A stretch of 32,480 bases of DNA, taken from positions 1 through 32,480 of the forward strand of contig CALQJI020000059.1 of assembly GCA_943330855.2 (NCBI GenBank). Reading direction: 5' to 3'. Positions 7,303 to 15,257 of the stretch are shown here, piece after piece. The translations under genes were made by a program, and so were the position numbers. The notes below the pieces were generated by a model, which was not told the DNA's origin, did no database searches, and saw only the letters and a program-made list of their open reading frames with translations. The stretch's first letter is position 1; each line of letters opens with the position of its first letter. The stretch comes from Klebsiella pneumoniae (GTDB taxonomy: Bacteria; Verrucomicrobiota; Verrucomicrobiia; Limisphaerales; SXTU01).

Positions 7303-9588
7303 TCACTTCGGGAGGAGTTGCACCGCGTCGGCGTGGACGTTGCCGTCGGCGGGCTTGCCGCCCAGGGTCACGACGGCGGGTCTGCCGGGGGCGAACTTGA
7401 AGACGCCGAGGCTGATGAAGTTTTGCGGGAGCGGGGGCTTTTTTCGCTGGTTGATGCTGGCTTCCTTCACGCCGTCGGCGCTCTCGATGACGACGTGCGT
7501 GTTGCTGGCGCGGTTCTCGTGCGGGCTGTAGCTGACGCGGACTTCGTAGTCGCCGGCCTTCTCCACCTTAAACTCGTAGCGGGCCGCGCCTTCCTCCTTT
7601 GCGCCCCGGTAGCGGTAGCCGGTGGCGACGTAGGGCTGGAGTGAGGGGTTGCCAGCGATGGTCCACATGCCGGTGGTCTTGGCCTGCGCGTCGTCGAGGA
7701 CGAGGCCGGGGAGTTTCTTCGGGTCGAGGCCGGCTTGGATGTCTTCGCCAGCGGCGGCGATGACTTGCGCGGGGAGGGGCTTGTAATCGGCGGGGAGCTT
7801 CGGCTCGTCGCCCACGTTGTCGCGGCGGGCGGCGCCAGGGAGTTTGAGCAATGCCTGTAGCTCGGGGAGGTGGCTGTGATACACGGCGCGCGGGGTGGTG
7901 CTGTGCTTGATGCAGAGGCTCGCGGCCTTGCCGACGACTTCGCCAATCATCCCGCCGGTCTTCATCACGCGCACGGTGCCGAGGGCTTCGTGGGTGACGC
8001 TGACGTTGCGGCCGGCCATGAAGAGGTTCTCGATGTTGCGCGAGTAGAAGCTGCGGTAGGGCACGGGGTAGCCGTGCTGGCGGTCCACGGCTTTGTCGAA
8101 GACGGCCTTCGAGATGAAGGGGTCGTTCGGGAACTTCTTGGCGTATTGTTCCTTCGGGTAGTGGAGGTCGATGTCCCAGGTGGTCGGCACGGTGCCGTCG
8201 GGAAACTGCTTCTTCGCGACGATGTCTTCGCGGGTGAGGATGACATCGCCGAGGAGTTGGCGGCTCTCGCGGGTGCCGCCGACGTAGGCGACCCATTCGA
8301 GCTTGGCGTTGGCGTGGTCGGCCTTGCCGTCCTTGTTCTTCATGGCGTTGAACGCGCCGAAGAGGGCGCGGAAATTCCAGTCGCGCGTGGACTCGAGTTC
8401 GAGGATGGGGTGCTTGTTAAAACCGCTTTCCCAGAACCATTCGGCGTGGCCGCGGCGCGGATAGGGGAAGTCGTCCATCACGAGGTCGAGCGCCCACGGG
8501 GTGTTTGGGAAAGGCGTTGCCGCGCCGGCGTCCTTCCAGCGCCACATATTGCTCATGCCGAGGTGGCCGTCGTCCTTGGTGGTGTGGTCGGCGCCGGCTA
8601 GCGCGCCGATGCCCGCGTGGCCCGTGCTGTCCACAAAGAGCGTGCCGGCGAAGCGCCGGATGTGGCCGGTGCGGGTGTCGAAGGCGGTGATGGACTTGAG
8701 GCGGTTGCCGTCCTTCTCGACGCGGAAGGCGTGGTGGTTGAGGAAGAGGGAAATCTTCGGCTCGGCGCGGACGAGGGCTTCCTTTTTCGCGTCGCCGAAC
8801 TCCTCGAACGTGCCGGGGGAGGACTTCGCGCGGTCGGTGAACTCCTCGACGATTTCGCCGAGCATCGGGTAAAGGCCGCGCCGGATGCCGCCCATGGCCC
8901 AGACACGGATTTCGGAGCTGCCGTTGCCGCCGAGCACGGGACGGTTTTGGATGAGGGCAACTTTGCAGCCCATGCGCGCGGCAGCGAGGGCCGCGCCCAT
9001 GCCACCGTAACCGCCGCCGATGACGACGAGGTCAAACTGGCCGGCTTCCTCGGGCTTCTCGGGCAAGCCCGCGAGCGTCATGCGCCACGAGGCGAAGGGC
9101 GCGGAGTCGTTCGCGGGGCGGAAGACGGGGTCGGTGGGGAGGAGGATGGCGTCGCAACGGCCGTTGAAGCCGGTGAGGTCGCGGAGGGCGAGGGTGGCTT
9201 CGGGTTTCGTGAGGTTCACGGAACCGCCGTCGTGCCACGCCCAGTCCGCGCCTTGGGTGCCGAAGGTTTCCTTGAGCGGCGTTCCCTCCACGAGGAGCTG
9301 AAACTTGCCGGGTGCGCCGGGGGCTTTCCAGCGCCCGACCCAGTCCATCGTGCGGACCCACACGCGCCAGGTGCCGGCCTGCGGAAGTTTCACGGTGGTG
9401 GTGGCGTCCGCGACGGGTGTGCCGAGGCCGTGGGCCATGAGGTAGGGCGAGCCCATCGTCTCGATGAACTGCGTGTCGAGCACCCAGCCGCCGGGGGCTT
9501 TGAAGGACTCGGCCTCGATGAGGACGGTGGCGGCGTGCGTGCGCACGGCGAGGAGGGTAAGGGCGAGGAGGAGGGCGAGGGGGTTCAT
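7303..9588 (-). CDS. Secreted FAD-dependent oxidoreductase with carbohydrate-binding-like ends
   Basis: A 761-residue protein from the ATG at 9586-9588. I prefer this start because it opens a clean signal peptide, MNPLALLLALTLLAVRTHA; a start at 9621 would add 11 residues in front. Residues 20-150 resemble a beta-sandwich sugar-binding module. The FAD-binding Rossmann motif GGGYGG is at about 191-196 and is followed by PVLGGNGSSEIRVWAMGG, typical of the FAD_oxidored family (PF12831). The redox domain ends near GRNVSVTHEALGTVRVM. The last roughly 130 residues (YRYRGAKEEGAARYEFKVEK onward) look like a golvesin/Xly-type sugar-binding domain. This architecture is common in Verrucomicrobiota and Planctomycetes and is associated with polysaccharide use. 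The substrate is unknown. Confidence 0.88.
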   Translation of the reverse strand: MNPLALLLALTLLAVRTHAATVLIEAESFKAPGGWVLDTQFIETMGSPYLMAHGLGTPVADATTTVKLPQAGTWRVWVRTMDWVGRWKAPGAPGKFQLLVEGTPLKETFGTQGADWAWHDGGSVNLTKPEATLALRDLTGFNGRCDAILLPTDPVFRPANDSAPFASWRMTLAGLPEKPEEAGQFDLVVIGGGYGGMGAALAAARMGCKVALIQNRPVLGGNGSSEIRVWAMGGIRRGLYPMLGEIVEEFTDRAKSSPGTFEEFGDAKKEALVRAEPKISLFLNHHAFRVEKDGNRLKSITAFDTRTGHIRRFAGTLFVDSTGHAGIGALAGADHTTKDDGHLGMSNMWRWKDAGAATPFPNTPWALDLVMDDFPYPRRGHAEWFWESGFNKHPILELESTRDWNFRALFGAFNAMKNKDGKADHANAKLEWVAYVGGTRESRQLLGDVILTREDIVAKKQFPDGTVPTTWDIDLHYPKEQYAKKFPNDPFISKAVFDKAVDRQHGYPVPYRSFYSRNIENLFMAGRNVSVTHEALGTVRVMKTGGMIGEVVGKAASLCIKHSTTPRAVYHSHLPELQALLKLPGAARRDNVGDEPKLPADYKPLPAQVIAAAGEDIQAGLDPKKLPGLVLDDAQAKTTGMWTIAGNPSLQPYVATGYRYRGAKEEGAARYEFKVEKAGDYEVRVSYSPHENRASNTHVVIESADGVKEASINQRKKPPLPQNFISLGVFKFAPGRPAVVTLGGKPADGNVHADAVQLLPK

Positions 9589-9681
9589 GAGCGTGGAGGA
9601 ATCGCGGGATGGATCAGACAAAGACGAAGCAAAAACTAATTAAAACGGACGAAGCCGACGGCGCGTCGCAATCGGCCCTGG

Positions 9682-10101
9682 TTAATGGTTAAGCAGCACC
9701 ACTTGGAGGTTGCGGCGGTCCACCGCGTAGCGCTTGCCCGCTGGCGGCGTGGGCATCTGCTTGATGATTCTAGCGGTCACCAAGGCGTTAAAGTCAGGCG
9801 GCAGTTTGCCGTTCGCCTCCAAGTAATGATGCAGCGCCTCTGTGAGCTTTTGGTCCACTGGGTTGCTCTTGGAGGAATCTGGAGGGGCGGTGGGCAGTCG
9901 ATCTTCGACTTTTTCCAAGCCTGGACTTTGAGCTGGCGGCGGAGGCTGAACAGGTGCGACACCGGCACTGGGCACAGACTTGTCAGACGTCGCAGATCTC
10001 GGCTCTTCTGATGATGCACCTGGAGGGGCGTTTGTTTTCCGACGACACGCGGTAGTCGAAATGAGGATGACGAGTGCGAAAGAAAGGAAGGCACGAAGCA
10101 T
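9682..10101 (-). CDS. Small lipoprotein paired with the adjacent pseudopilin
   Basis: A 139-residue protein with a signal peptide ending in a lipobox-like ISTTAC, so Cys19 is the probable lipid anchor. A Pro/Ser-rich linker (residues 25-75) follows. Then comes a small C-terminal segment, QKLTEALHHYLEANGKLPPDFNALVTARIIKQMPTPPAGKRYAVDRRNLQVVLL, shown here only to mark its LPPDF and PPAGKRY words. Such segments occur in verrucomicrobial proteins near type II secretion genes. Its start lies three bases after the stop of the pseudopilin gene at 10105, so both are probably co-transcribed. No enzymatic motif is seen. Confidence 0.65.
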   Translation of the reverse strand: MLRAFLSFALVILISTTACRRKTNAPPGASSEEPRSATSDKSVPSAGVAPVQPPPPAQSPGLEKVEDRLPTAPPDSSKSNPVDQKLTEALHHYLEANGKLPPDFNALVTARIIKQMPTPPAGKRYAVDRRNLQVVLLNH

Positions 10102-10104
10102 GGC

Positions 10105-10890
10105 TCAGAAAGCTCGGGTGTAGCTGGCGCTGAACGAAGTGGACCAACTGTCGGTGGCTGGGGTAAATCCGAAATCCCCAGCGCGCATGGAGTCACCCTT
10201 CCGGTAGTCAGCATGGCCGTCCAAGAAGGGAATGTTGCCGCCCAGATTGTGAAGCACGGTATAGTTTTCTACCAAGCCGATGGCATTGGGGGAGGGGGTG
10301 GACTGGAAGTGCCACCAAGTGTAGGTGTCTGGCGGGCCAGTGGCCAGAAGCCGGGGCCGGAGGAAGCCGGCGTTGCGCCGCTCGAAGAGTTCTTGCAGGT
10401 AAACGATGGTGGAGGGATTTGGCACCTGTGTCAGACGGAACTTGACGATGCCCGACTGGCTCATGATGGCCGCATTGCCAAGGTAGCTGGTGTCGTTGGT
10501 CGGGTTGGGCCCGGCGGCCAAGGTCGGGGTTCCCACTGCGACGCCGGGGGAATGGCGTGCGGTCGGACAGGCGAAGATGGCCGAATTGGTTGAAACGTAA
10601 CTTTGGAGCGAACCCAAGAAATTTGGAGTCGTCGTTGTCGCAAAGTTCGCGGCACCGTCGTTGCGAATCGGCGTGGCATCATCGCTGTTGTCTATGTAGA
10701 GCGACATGGAGAGGCCTAGCTGCTTCATGTTGCTGAGACACTTGGTCTGGTGCGCCTTGGCCTTGGCCTTCGACAGCGCCGGCAGAAGCATCCCCGCCAA
10801 GATCGCGATGATGGCGATGACGACGAGGAGTTCGATGAGGGTGAAAGCAGACCGGCTTTCGCGGTGCGTGCTGGTAGAGCTGGGTTTCAT
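10105..10890 (-). CDS. Type II secretion pseudopilin-like protein (prepilin leader, H-X9-DG-type tail)
   Basis: A 261-residue protein with a short basic leader, then SAFTLIELLVVIAIIAILAG and MLLPALSKAKAKAHQTKCLSNMKQLG. This is the signature of the large paralogous pseudopilin families of Verrucomicrobiota, Lentisphaerae and Planctomycetes. The prepilin peptidase should cut before the Phe. The C-terminal half carries the typical end motif, a His-rich strand before IPFLDGHADYRKG. Location is the inner membrane and periplasm. The exact job of these many paralogues is not known. It is the first gene of a pair with the lipoprotein ending at 9682. Confidence 0.88.
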   Translation of the reverse strand: MKPSSTSTHRESRSAFTLIELLVVIAIIAILAGMLLPALSKAKAKAHQTKCLSNMKQLGLSMSLYIDNSDDATPIRNDGAANFATTTTPNFLGSLQSYVSTNSAIFACPTARHSPGVAVGTPTLAAGPNPTNDTSYLGNAAIMSQSGIVKFRLTQVPNPSTIVYLQELFERRNAGFLRPRLLATGPPDTYTWWHFQSTPSPNAIGLVENYTVLHNLGGNIPFLDGHADYRKGDSMRAGDFGFTPATDSWSTSFSASYTRAF

Positions 10891-10954
10891 GATGGCTGCT
10901 AGCTAGGGCGGATGGTAGCCGAAGTTGCGTCCGAATCAAAGCAGATTGTCCGGC

Positions 10955-11425
10955 TCAGGCGCGGCTGGACTGAAGCAGCGGGACTTCCAAGCCTTCGCGG
11001 GCGGCTTCGATGATGAGCGCGGAGTTTTGGCGGGCGGCGAGTTCGCGGGCGTGGGCGACCATGCGGGAGACGCGGGCGTCGTCGTGGGCGGGGTCGTGGT
11101 GGAAGAGGAAGAGTTGCTTCACCCCGGCGGCGATGGCAGTGGAGAGGCTGTCTTCGTAGCAAATGTGGCCCCAGCCGATGTGGGTCTGGTATTCGGCTTC
11201 ATCGTATTGGGAGTCGAGGATGAGCACGTCCACGCCGCGCAGGAACTCGGTGAGTTTCTGGTCCTCGGCGCGGCAGTAGTCTTGGGTGGCCTGGCCCTGC
11301 TCGCCGCCGGCGCGGGGGTGCAGGCGCATCCGGGTGTAGGATTCGTGGTCGGGCAGGAAGGCGATGGAGCGACGTGGTCCGCGTTCGAGCTGCCAGACGC
11401 CGTAGTGACTTCGAGCGCTGGCTGA
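10955..11425 (-). pseudogene. Metallo-beta-lactamase-fold hydrolase, N-terminal half missing
   Basis: The frame reads SHYGVWQLERGPRRSIAFLP from about 11407 and continues through HIGWGHICYEDSL and FLFHHDPAHDD to the stop at 10955. These are the C-terminal metal-site segments of an MBL-fold phosphodiesterase-like protein; the Asp of DSQYDE and the His of HHDP would be ligands. The N-terminal half, which should carry the HxHxDH motif, is absent. Upstream, the frame runs into the palindromic repeat at 11427-11478 and then meets a stop at about 11489-11491, with no start codon between. The only internal ATG is at 11327-11329, which would give 124 residues. I read this as a gene truncated at the repeat. 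Confidence 0.75.
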
Positions 11426-11426
11426 C

Positions 11427-11478
11427 TGTCTCCCTCTCCGCTGGGGAGAGGGCCGGGGTGAGGGGAAAAGCGCCCAAC
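11427..11478. repeat. CCCTCTCC/GGAGAGGG palindromic repeat
   Basis: CTCCCTCTCCGCTGGGGAGA with the following GGGCCGGGGTGAGGGG is a well-known dispersed palindrome type (its translation is the LTPALSP word). It lies precisely at the broken end of the MBL-fold gene, which suggests that it marks the truncation point. Two related copies are at 12418-12547. Confidence 0.7.
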
Positions 11479-11605
11479 GAACGGCAAGTCACCGATTCTC
11501 TTTGGGAATTGGTGTCAGTTCCACCGCCGCTCCTTTGTTTTCTCTGCGCCCTTTCGCGGCTGAACTTCGGGTTCCGTGTTCAATCCGTGGCTAAAGCTGG
11601 GCGCC

Positions 11606-12361
11606 TCACTTCCCCGCGAGCGCCGCTTGCAGGCAGGCCAGCTCGCCCTTCACCTGCGCGGGGTCGGACAAGGTCTGCGCTATCTCCGCCTTCACCAGCT
11701 CACGGAAGCGGCGACGCAGGCGGTGGACGGCGACTTTCACCGCGCCTTCGTTGCACGCCAGCACGCGCGCGGCGTCCGCCTGCGAGACGGTCTCGGTGTC
11801 GCCGGTGAGCCAGGGCTTCAGCGTGGCGAAGTGCGTGGCGCGCCCGGCCTCCGCCTGCTCGCGGGCGAGCGCGGTTAGCGCGCGGTCGAGCACGGTGAGC
11901 GCCCACTTGCGGTCGAACTCCCGCTCCGGGTCCGGCGCGGAGGCGTCGGGGACTTCGAGGCCCGGCGAAGTGTCCGTCTCGACGCCGAGCGGGAGCGGGG
12001 CGGTGCCGGAGCCGCGCTTGGCGGCGCGCGTGCGGTCGTGCATGTCCGCGAGTAAGTGCTTCACCGCGCCGAGCAGGAAGGAGCGGAACCGCCCGCGTCC
12101 CGGCACGACGGTGTCCAGCCCCTGCCGCGCCAAGAGCCGGGCGAAGAACTCCTGCGTCAGCTCGCGCGCCGCGTCCTCCTCGCGCCCGGAGCGACGGATG
12201 AAGGCGAACACGGCCCCGTAGTAAGCCCCGCACAAGTCCCCCAGCGCCGCCTGCGACTCCGGCGAATCCCCACGCGCCGCGAGCACGCGCGTCCACTGCG
12301 TGGTGTGGAAGGCACCGGCGGGCGAAGGCGTGGTCGCGGGCGTGGAGGCGTGCGAGGTCAA
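11606..12361 (-). CDS. ECF-type RNA polymerase sigma factor
   Basis: A 251-residue sigma-70 family protein. Region 2 covers about residues 20-95 (TQWTRVLAARGD, then AARELTQEFFARLL and GRFRSFLLGAVKHLLADMHD). Region 4 covers about 190-235 with the helix-turn-helix VSQADAARVLACNEGAVKVA, then VHRLRRRFRELV. The linker is long and Pro/Asp-rich. This ECF type is typical of Verrucomicrobiota and Planctomycetes and often sits beside a Ser/Thr kinase, as here (12600-15080, same strand, about 240 bp upstream). A plausible arrangement is that the kinase and sigma factor form one signalling unit, but no anti-sigma factor is visible. The start is the ATG at 12361. Confidence 0.88.
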   Translation of the reverse strand: MTSHASTPATTPSPAGAFHTTQWTRVLAARGDSPESQAALGDLCGAYYGAVFAFIRRSGREEDAARELTQEFFARLLARQGLDTVVPGRGRFRSFLLGAVKHLLADMHDRTRAAKRGSGTAPLPLGVETDTSPGLEVPDASAPDPEREFDRKWALTVLDRALTALAREQAEAGRATHFATLKPWLTGDTETVSQADAARVLACNEGAVKVAVHRLRRRFRELVKAEIAQTLSDPAQVKGELACLQAALAGK

Positions 12362-12417
12362 GTGATGCTGTTTGGCGCGGAAGAGTGGCGACGCGGCTGA
12401 AGGGCCACGGCGCGCTT

Positions 12418-12547
12418 TGACTCCCTCTCCCTTCCTCGGAGAAGGGGAGAGGGTTGGGGTGAGGGGTTACGTGCGTCTGCGCAAGTGGCCGCACCCCTCA
12501 TCCGGCCTGCGGCCACCTTTTCCCTTCCGCCGAGGAAGGGAGAAGGC
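12418..12547. repeat. Two further CCCTCTCC-type palindromes between sigma factor and kinase
   Basis: 12418-12466 holds CTCCCTCTCCCTTCCTCGGA with its partner AGAAGGGGAGAGGG and GGGGTGAGGGG. 12494-12547 holds a related but diverged unit, CCCTTCCGCCGAGGAAGGG. Together with the copy at 11427 they occupy much of the space between genes here. They may separate transcription of sigma factor and kinase. Confidence 0.6.
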
Positions 12548-12599
12548 GTGCGCCGTGGCATCCGGTTGGCAATCCGCTGACGGGCACAGGGGATTGGTT

Positions 12600-15080
12600 T
12601 CACTTGGATGCGCCGGGCGGGGTGAACTTGTAGTCGTCCGCCGTCAAGGTCTGGCCCGTGGTGACACGGTAGGTCTGGACGGTGCGGATGGTAGTGCCAG
12701 GGGCTAACGCACTCGACGTGCCCGCGAGAGACTCTGCCGAGATGGTGTTGAGGAGCTCGACCTGCCGCAGGAGGAAGTCTCGCTTTGAAATCCAGAGCCG
12801 GGTGGAGTTGCCGCGAAACGTGCCGACTAGGACGGCACACGGCTCACCTTCGATGACGGCGTCGGGTTCGAGCCGCAAATCGCCGAGAGCTTCCACCCAG
12901 GACGCGTTGCCGAAGAACAGCGTCGGCAACCAACCGGTGACGTTCTGTGAGATGCCCACTCCGGAACCCAACGTCAGCTCGCGACTTGCTCGCGCCTCTG
13001 GAGTCGAGCCGTTCATCGAAAACCAATTGGTCCCGCCATCGGACCAAACCGCTCCCTGGTGGCCGCGGCTGCCGAACGGGGACGCGGTCCACTGCACTTG
13101 GTAGAGGCTGGGGCGGCCGAGCTTCAGCTCGAACTTGTTGGCTTGCACGAAGGCCGACTGATTGGTGCGGAGCCTCGTGGTGACGGTATGCCCCTCGACC
13201 ACGAGATTGGTGGCTTGGTCGTAGTGCGCCAGGAGTTTGGCCATCAACGCGAGCCCCTCGGGCGTGGAGGCTTTGGGCGGAACGGCTTGCGGCAAGGCGC
13301 GATGCTCGTCGCCGTCGGGGGGCACCAGTTGCGGATAGAATTGAATCAGCAGCAGCACGAAGAGCAGCCCGGGCAGGAGGAGCATGAGCAGGCCGGGATA
13401 CCTGAGAAAGGAGGTTGGGAATTGCTCGCGCTTACCCGGGTCCCGAGGGGAACGGCCAAAGAGCAAAGGGGTCAGCCAGCCTACGACCGCCATGATACCG
13501 AGCACAGCCAGTGTCGTGAGCACGGCGGGGAGGGACGTGTCCGCGGGGGTTCGCGACCAAGCTTGCCACGCTTCTGGCAGATAGGATTTGCCCAGCATCA
13601 ACCCAAGACCACCAGTGATGATGACGTATCCCGCTCCCAACAAACACCTCGCCCCCACCGAGGTGCCCAAGCGCTCGCGGCTCCAGAAATTAGCCAGCGC
13701 CAAGCCCATCCAAGGCAGACCGCTGGCAAGGCCATCGCTATGGAACATCAGTCCCGCCAAACCCAACGGCCAGAAGGGCATCGTCCGCTCCAGCAAGGTG
13801 GAATGGCGAGAGATAGGCTTCGCAAGCCAGAGGGCGAACCAAATGAAGAGCGCAGCGAAGACAAGAATGGCGGCGAAAGTTGCAAAGAAGGGGAGGCTGG
13901 AATTGAACCCGGAGTTGTCGCTGCCTCCAGATTGGCGAGCGAGCATTAGCATCAGCCCCGCCCCGAAGGAGACAGGGATGAAGGCCAGCCAGAACAGCGG
14001 CCAGACAGAGCCGCGCGAGACGCCAAGTTGGTCGGCGGGCGTCGTGGTGGGCGCGTGTCCGGTGGCGACGATGGTCTCGACCTGCGTCCTGATTTCACCG
14101 GCGCTTTGCTGGCGGTGTTCGCGCTGCTGCTCCAGCGCGCGGAGGACGACTTCGTCCACGCGCGGGTCACTGGCGGATTTGGCGGAGGGCGGGGCGAATT
14201 GGCCGAGGGGGAGTTCGCCGGTGAGCATCTCGTAGAAGACGACGCCGAGGCTGTAGATGTCGGCGCGGTGGTCCACGTCGGCGGGGCGGTCGCGCTGCTC
14301 GGGGGCCATGTAGCTGGGCGTGCCCAGGGCGGCGGTGGCGGAGGTGAGCGCGGCGGAGCGGGGATGGGGGATGGGGGATGGCGTCTGGGACGGGGCGTCT
14401 TGGCTGGCGGGGTCGCCGATGAGTTTGGCGATGCCGAAGTCCACGAGTTTCACGCGGCCTTTGGCGTCGAGGAGGATGTTCTCGGGCTTGATGTCGCGGT
14501 GGAGGATGCCTTGGTCGTGGGCGTATTGGAGGGCTTCGCAAATCTTCGGGACGACGGCGAGGGCTTGGGCGGCGGTGAAGCGGCCGGCGCGGAGGGCTTG
14601 GCGGAGGTTCGCGCCGTCCACGTATTCCATGAGCAGGTAGTAAAACGGGGGATGGGGGATGGCGTCTGGGGTCTGGGGTGCGGGCACGAAGCCGAAGTCG
14701 TGGACGGTGACGATGTTGGGGTGGCTGAGGCGGGCGAGGAGGCGGCCTTCGCGCTCGAAGCGGGTGGCGAAGGCGGGGGCGGTGCCGAGGTGGGGTGGGA
14801 GGAGTTTGAGGGCGACGAGACGATTGAGCTTAGGCTGGCGGGCCTTGAAGACGTAGCCCATGCCGCCGGCGCCGATGAGTTCGAGGATTTCGAGTTGCGG
14901 GAAGGCGGCGGCGACTTGCTCACGCGTGGGCGGCGGGGTGCGCGGGGCGGGAGCGGTGCCGGCCTCGGTGGGTTCCGCGACGGCGGCGAGGAGGCACGCG
15001 GGACAGAGGCCTTGCGGGGCGTCGGCGGGCAGGGCGGTGTGGCACTGCGGGCAGGTGGCGGGGGAAGGTGGTTGGTTCAT
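12600..15080 (-). CDS. Membrane Ser/Thr protein kinase with N-terminal zinc ribbon and C-terminal sensor-like domain
   Basis: An 826-residue Hanks-type kinase. A zinc ribbon (CPQC at 10-13, CPAC at 26-29) opens the protein. The kinase domain spans about 64-350: GAGGMG at 70-75, the ATP-contacting Lys92 in VALKLL, HRD at 194-196 with Asn201, DFG at 214-216 and APE at 259-261. All catalytic residues are present. About six membrane helices follow (roughly 350-600). The C-terminal part resembles the DUF2092/LolA-like secreted domain, from TNLVVEGHTVTTRLRTNQSA to TYRVTTGQTLTADDYKF, and is probably periplasmic. Two low-complexity inserts (residues about 132-145 and 223-250) derive from heptamer repeats; the second lies in the activation loop. 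The neighbouring sigma factor gene suggests a shared signalling role. Confidence 0.92.
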   Translation of the reverse strand: MNQPPSPATCPQCHTALPADAPQGLCPACLLAAVAEPTEAGTAPAPRTPPPTREQVAAAFPQLEILELIGAGGMGYVFKARQPKLNRLVALKLLPPHLGTAPAFATRFEREGRLLARLSHPNIVTVHDFGFVPAPQTPDAIPHPPFYYLLMEYVDGANLRQALRAGRFTAAQALAVVPKICEALQYAHDQGILHRDIKPENILLDAKGRVKLVDFGIAKLIGDPASQDAPSQTPSPIPHPRSAALTSATAALGTPSYMAPEQRDRPADVDHRADIYSLGVVFYEMLTGELPLGQFAPPSAKSASDPRVDEVVLRALEQQREHRQQSAGEIRTQVETIVATGHAPTTTPADQLGVSRGSVWPLFWLAFIPVSFGAGLMLMLARQSGGSDNSGFNSSLPFFATFAAILVFAALFIWFALWLAKPISRHSTLLERTMPFWPLGLAGLMFHSDGLASGLPWMGLALANFWSRERLGTSVGARCLLGAGYVIITGGLGLMLGKSYLPEAWQAWSRTPADTSLPAVLTTLAVLGIMAVVGWLTPLLFGRSPRDPGKREQFPTSFLRYPGLLMLLLPGLLFVLLLIQFYPQLVPPDGDEHRALPQAVPPKASTPEGLALMAKLLAHYDQATNLVVEGHTVTTRLRTNQSAFVQANKFELKLGRPSLYQVQWTASPFGSRGHQGAVWSDGGTNWFSMNGSTPEARASRELTLGSGVGISQNVTGWLPTLFFGNASWVEALGDLRLEPDAVIEGEPCAVLVGTFRGNSTRLWISKRDFLLRQVELLNTISAESLAGTSSALAPGTTIRTVQTYRVTTGQTLTADDYKFTPPGASK
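14346..14414. repeat. Heptamer array inside the kinase activation-loop coding region
   Basis: GGGGATG is repeated three times with a 7-bp period, followed by GCGTCTGGGACGGGGCGTCT. On the coding strand it encodes a Ser/Pro/Gln-rich stretch between DFG and GTPSYMAPEQ, longer than the usual activation segment. Confidence 0.65.
14645..14687. repeat. Heptamer array inside the kinase N-lobe coding region
   Basis: Units GGGGATG, GGGGATG, GCGTCTG, GGGTCTG and GGGTGCG follow with a 7-bp period. It encodes PAPQTPDAIPHPP in the loop just before the hinge strand YYLLMEYVDG. The same words occur at 14346-14414 and, in part, at 2383 and 7205. Confidence 0.65.
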
Positions 15081-15150
15081 GTCACGGGTGCATGAGGCGG
15101 TTCGGGCCGGAGGTTACGGAGTTTTTTCTAGGTTGAAGAGCGACAAGTGC

Positions 15151-15234
15151 GAAGGCAAAAGGCGAAAGTGCCGAGCTTGCGCAGGTTCGGCATTTTTTAC
15201 TTTTGCCTTTTGCCTTTTGCCTTCGCCCCGCTCT
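15151..15234. repeat. Heptamer repeat hairpin between kinase and esterase
   Basis: The left arm GAAGGCAAAAGGCGAAAG and the right arm TTTTGCCTTTTGCC(TTTTGCCTTC) both have a 7-bp period and are complementary. An inner TGCCGA/TCGGCA stem surrounds the loop. It lies in the divergent promoter region, 24 bp before the esterase start, so it will be part of that leader or promoter. Confidence 0.7.
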
Positions 15235-15257
15235 GGGCGGCTGCTACGCTGCGCGCC

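Noticed and set aside
15147..15257. An upstream start for the esterase giving 37 more residues
   Set aside because: The extension is encoded by a heptamer hairpin, and the internal ATG opens a proper signal peptide.
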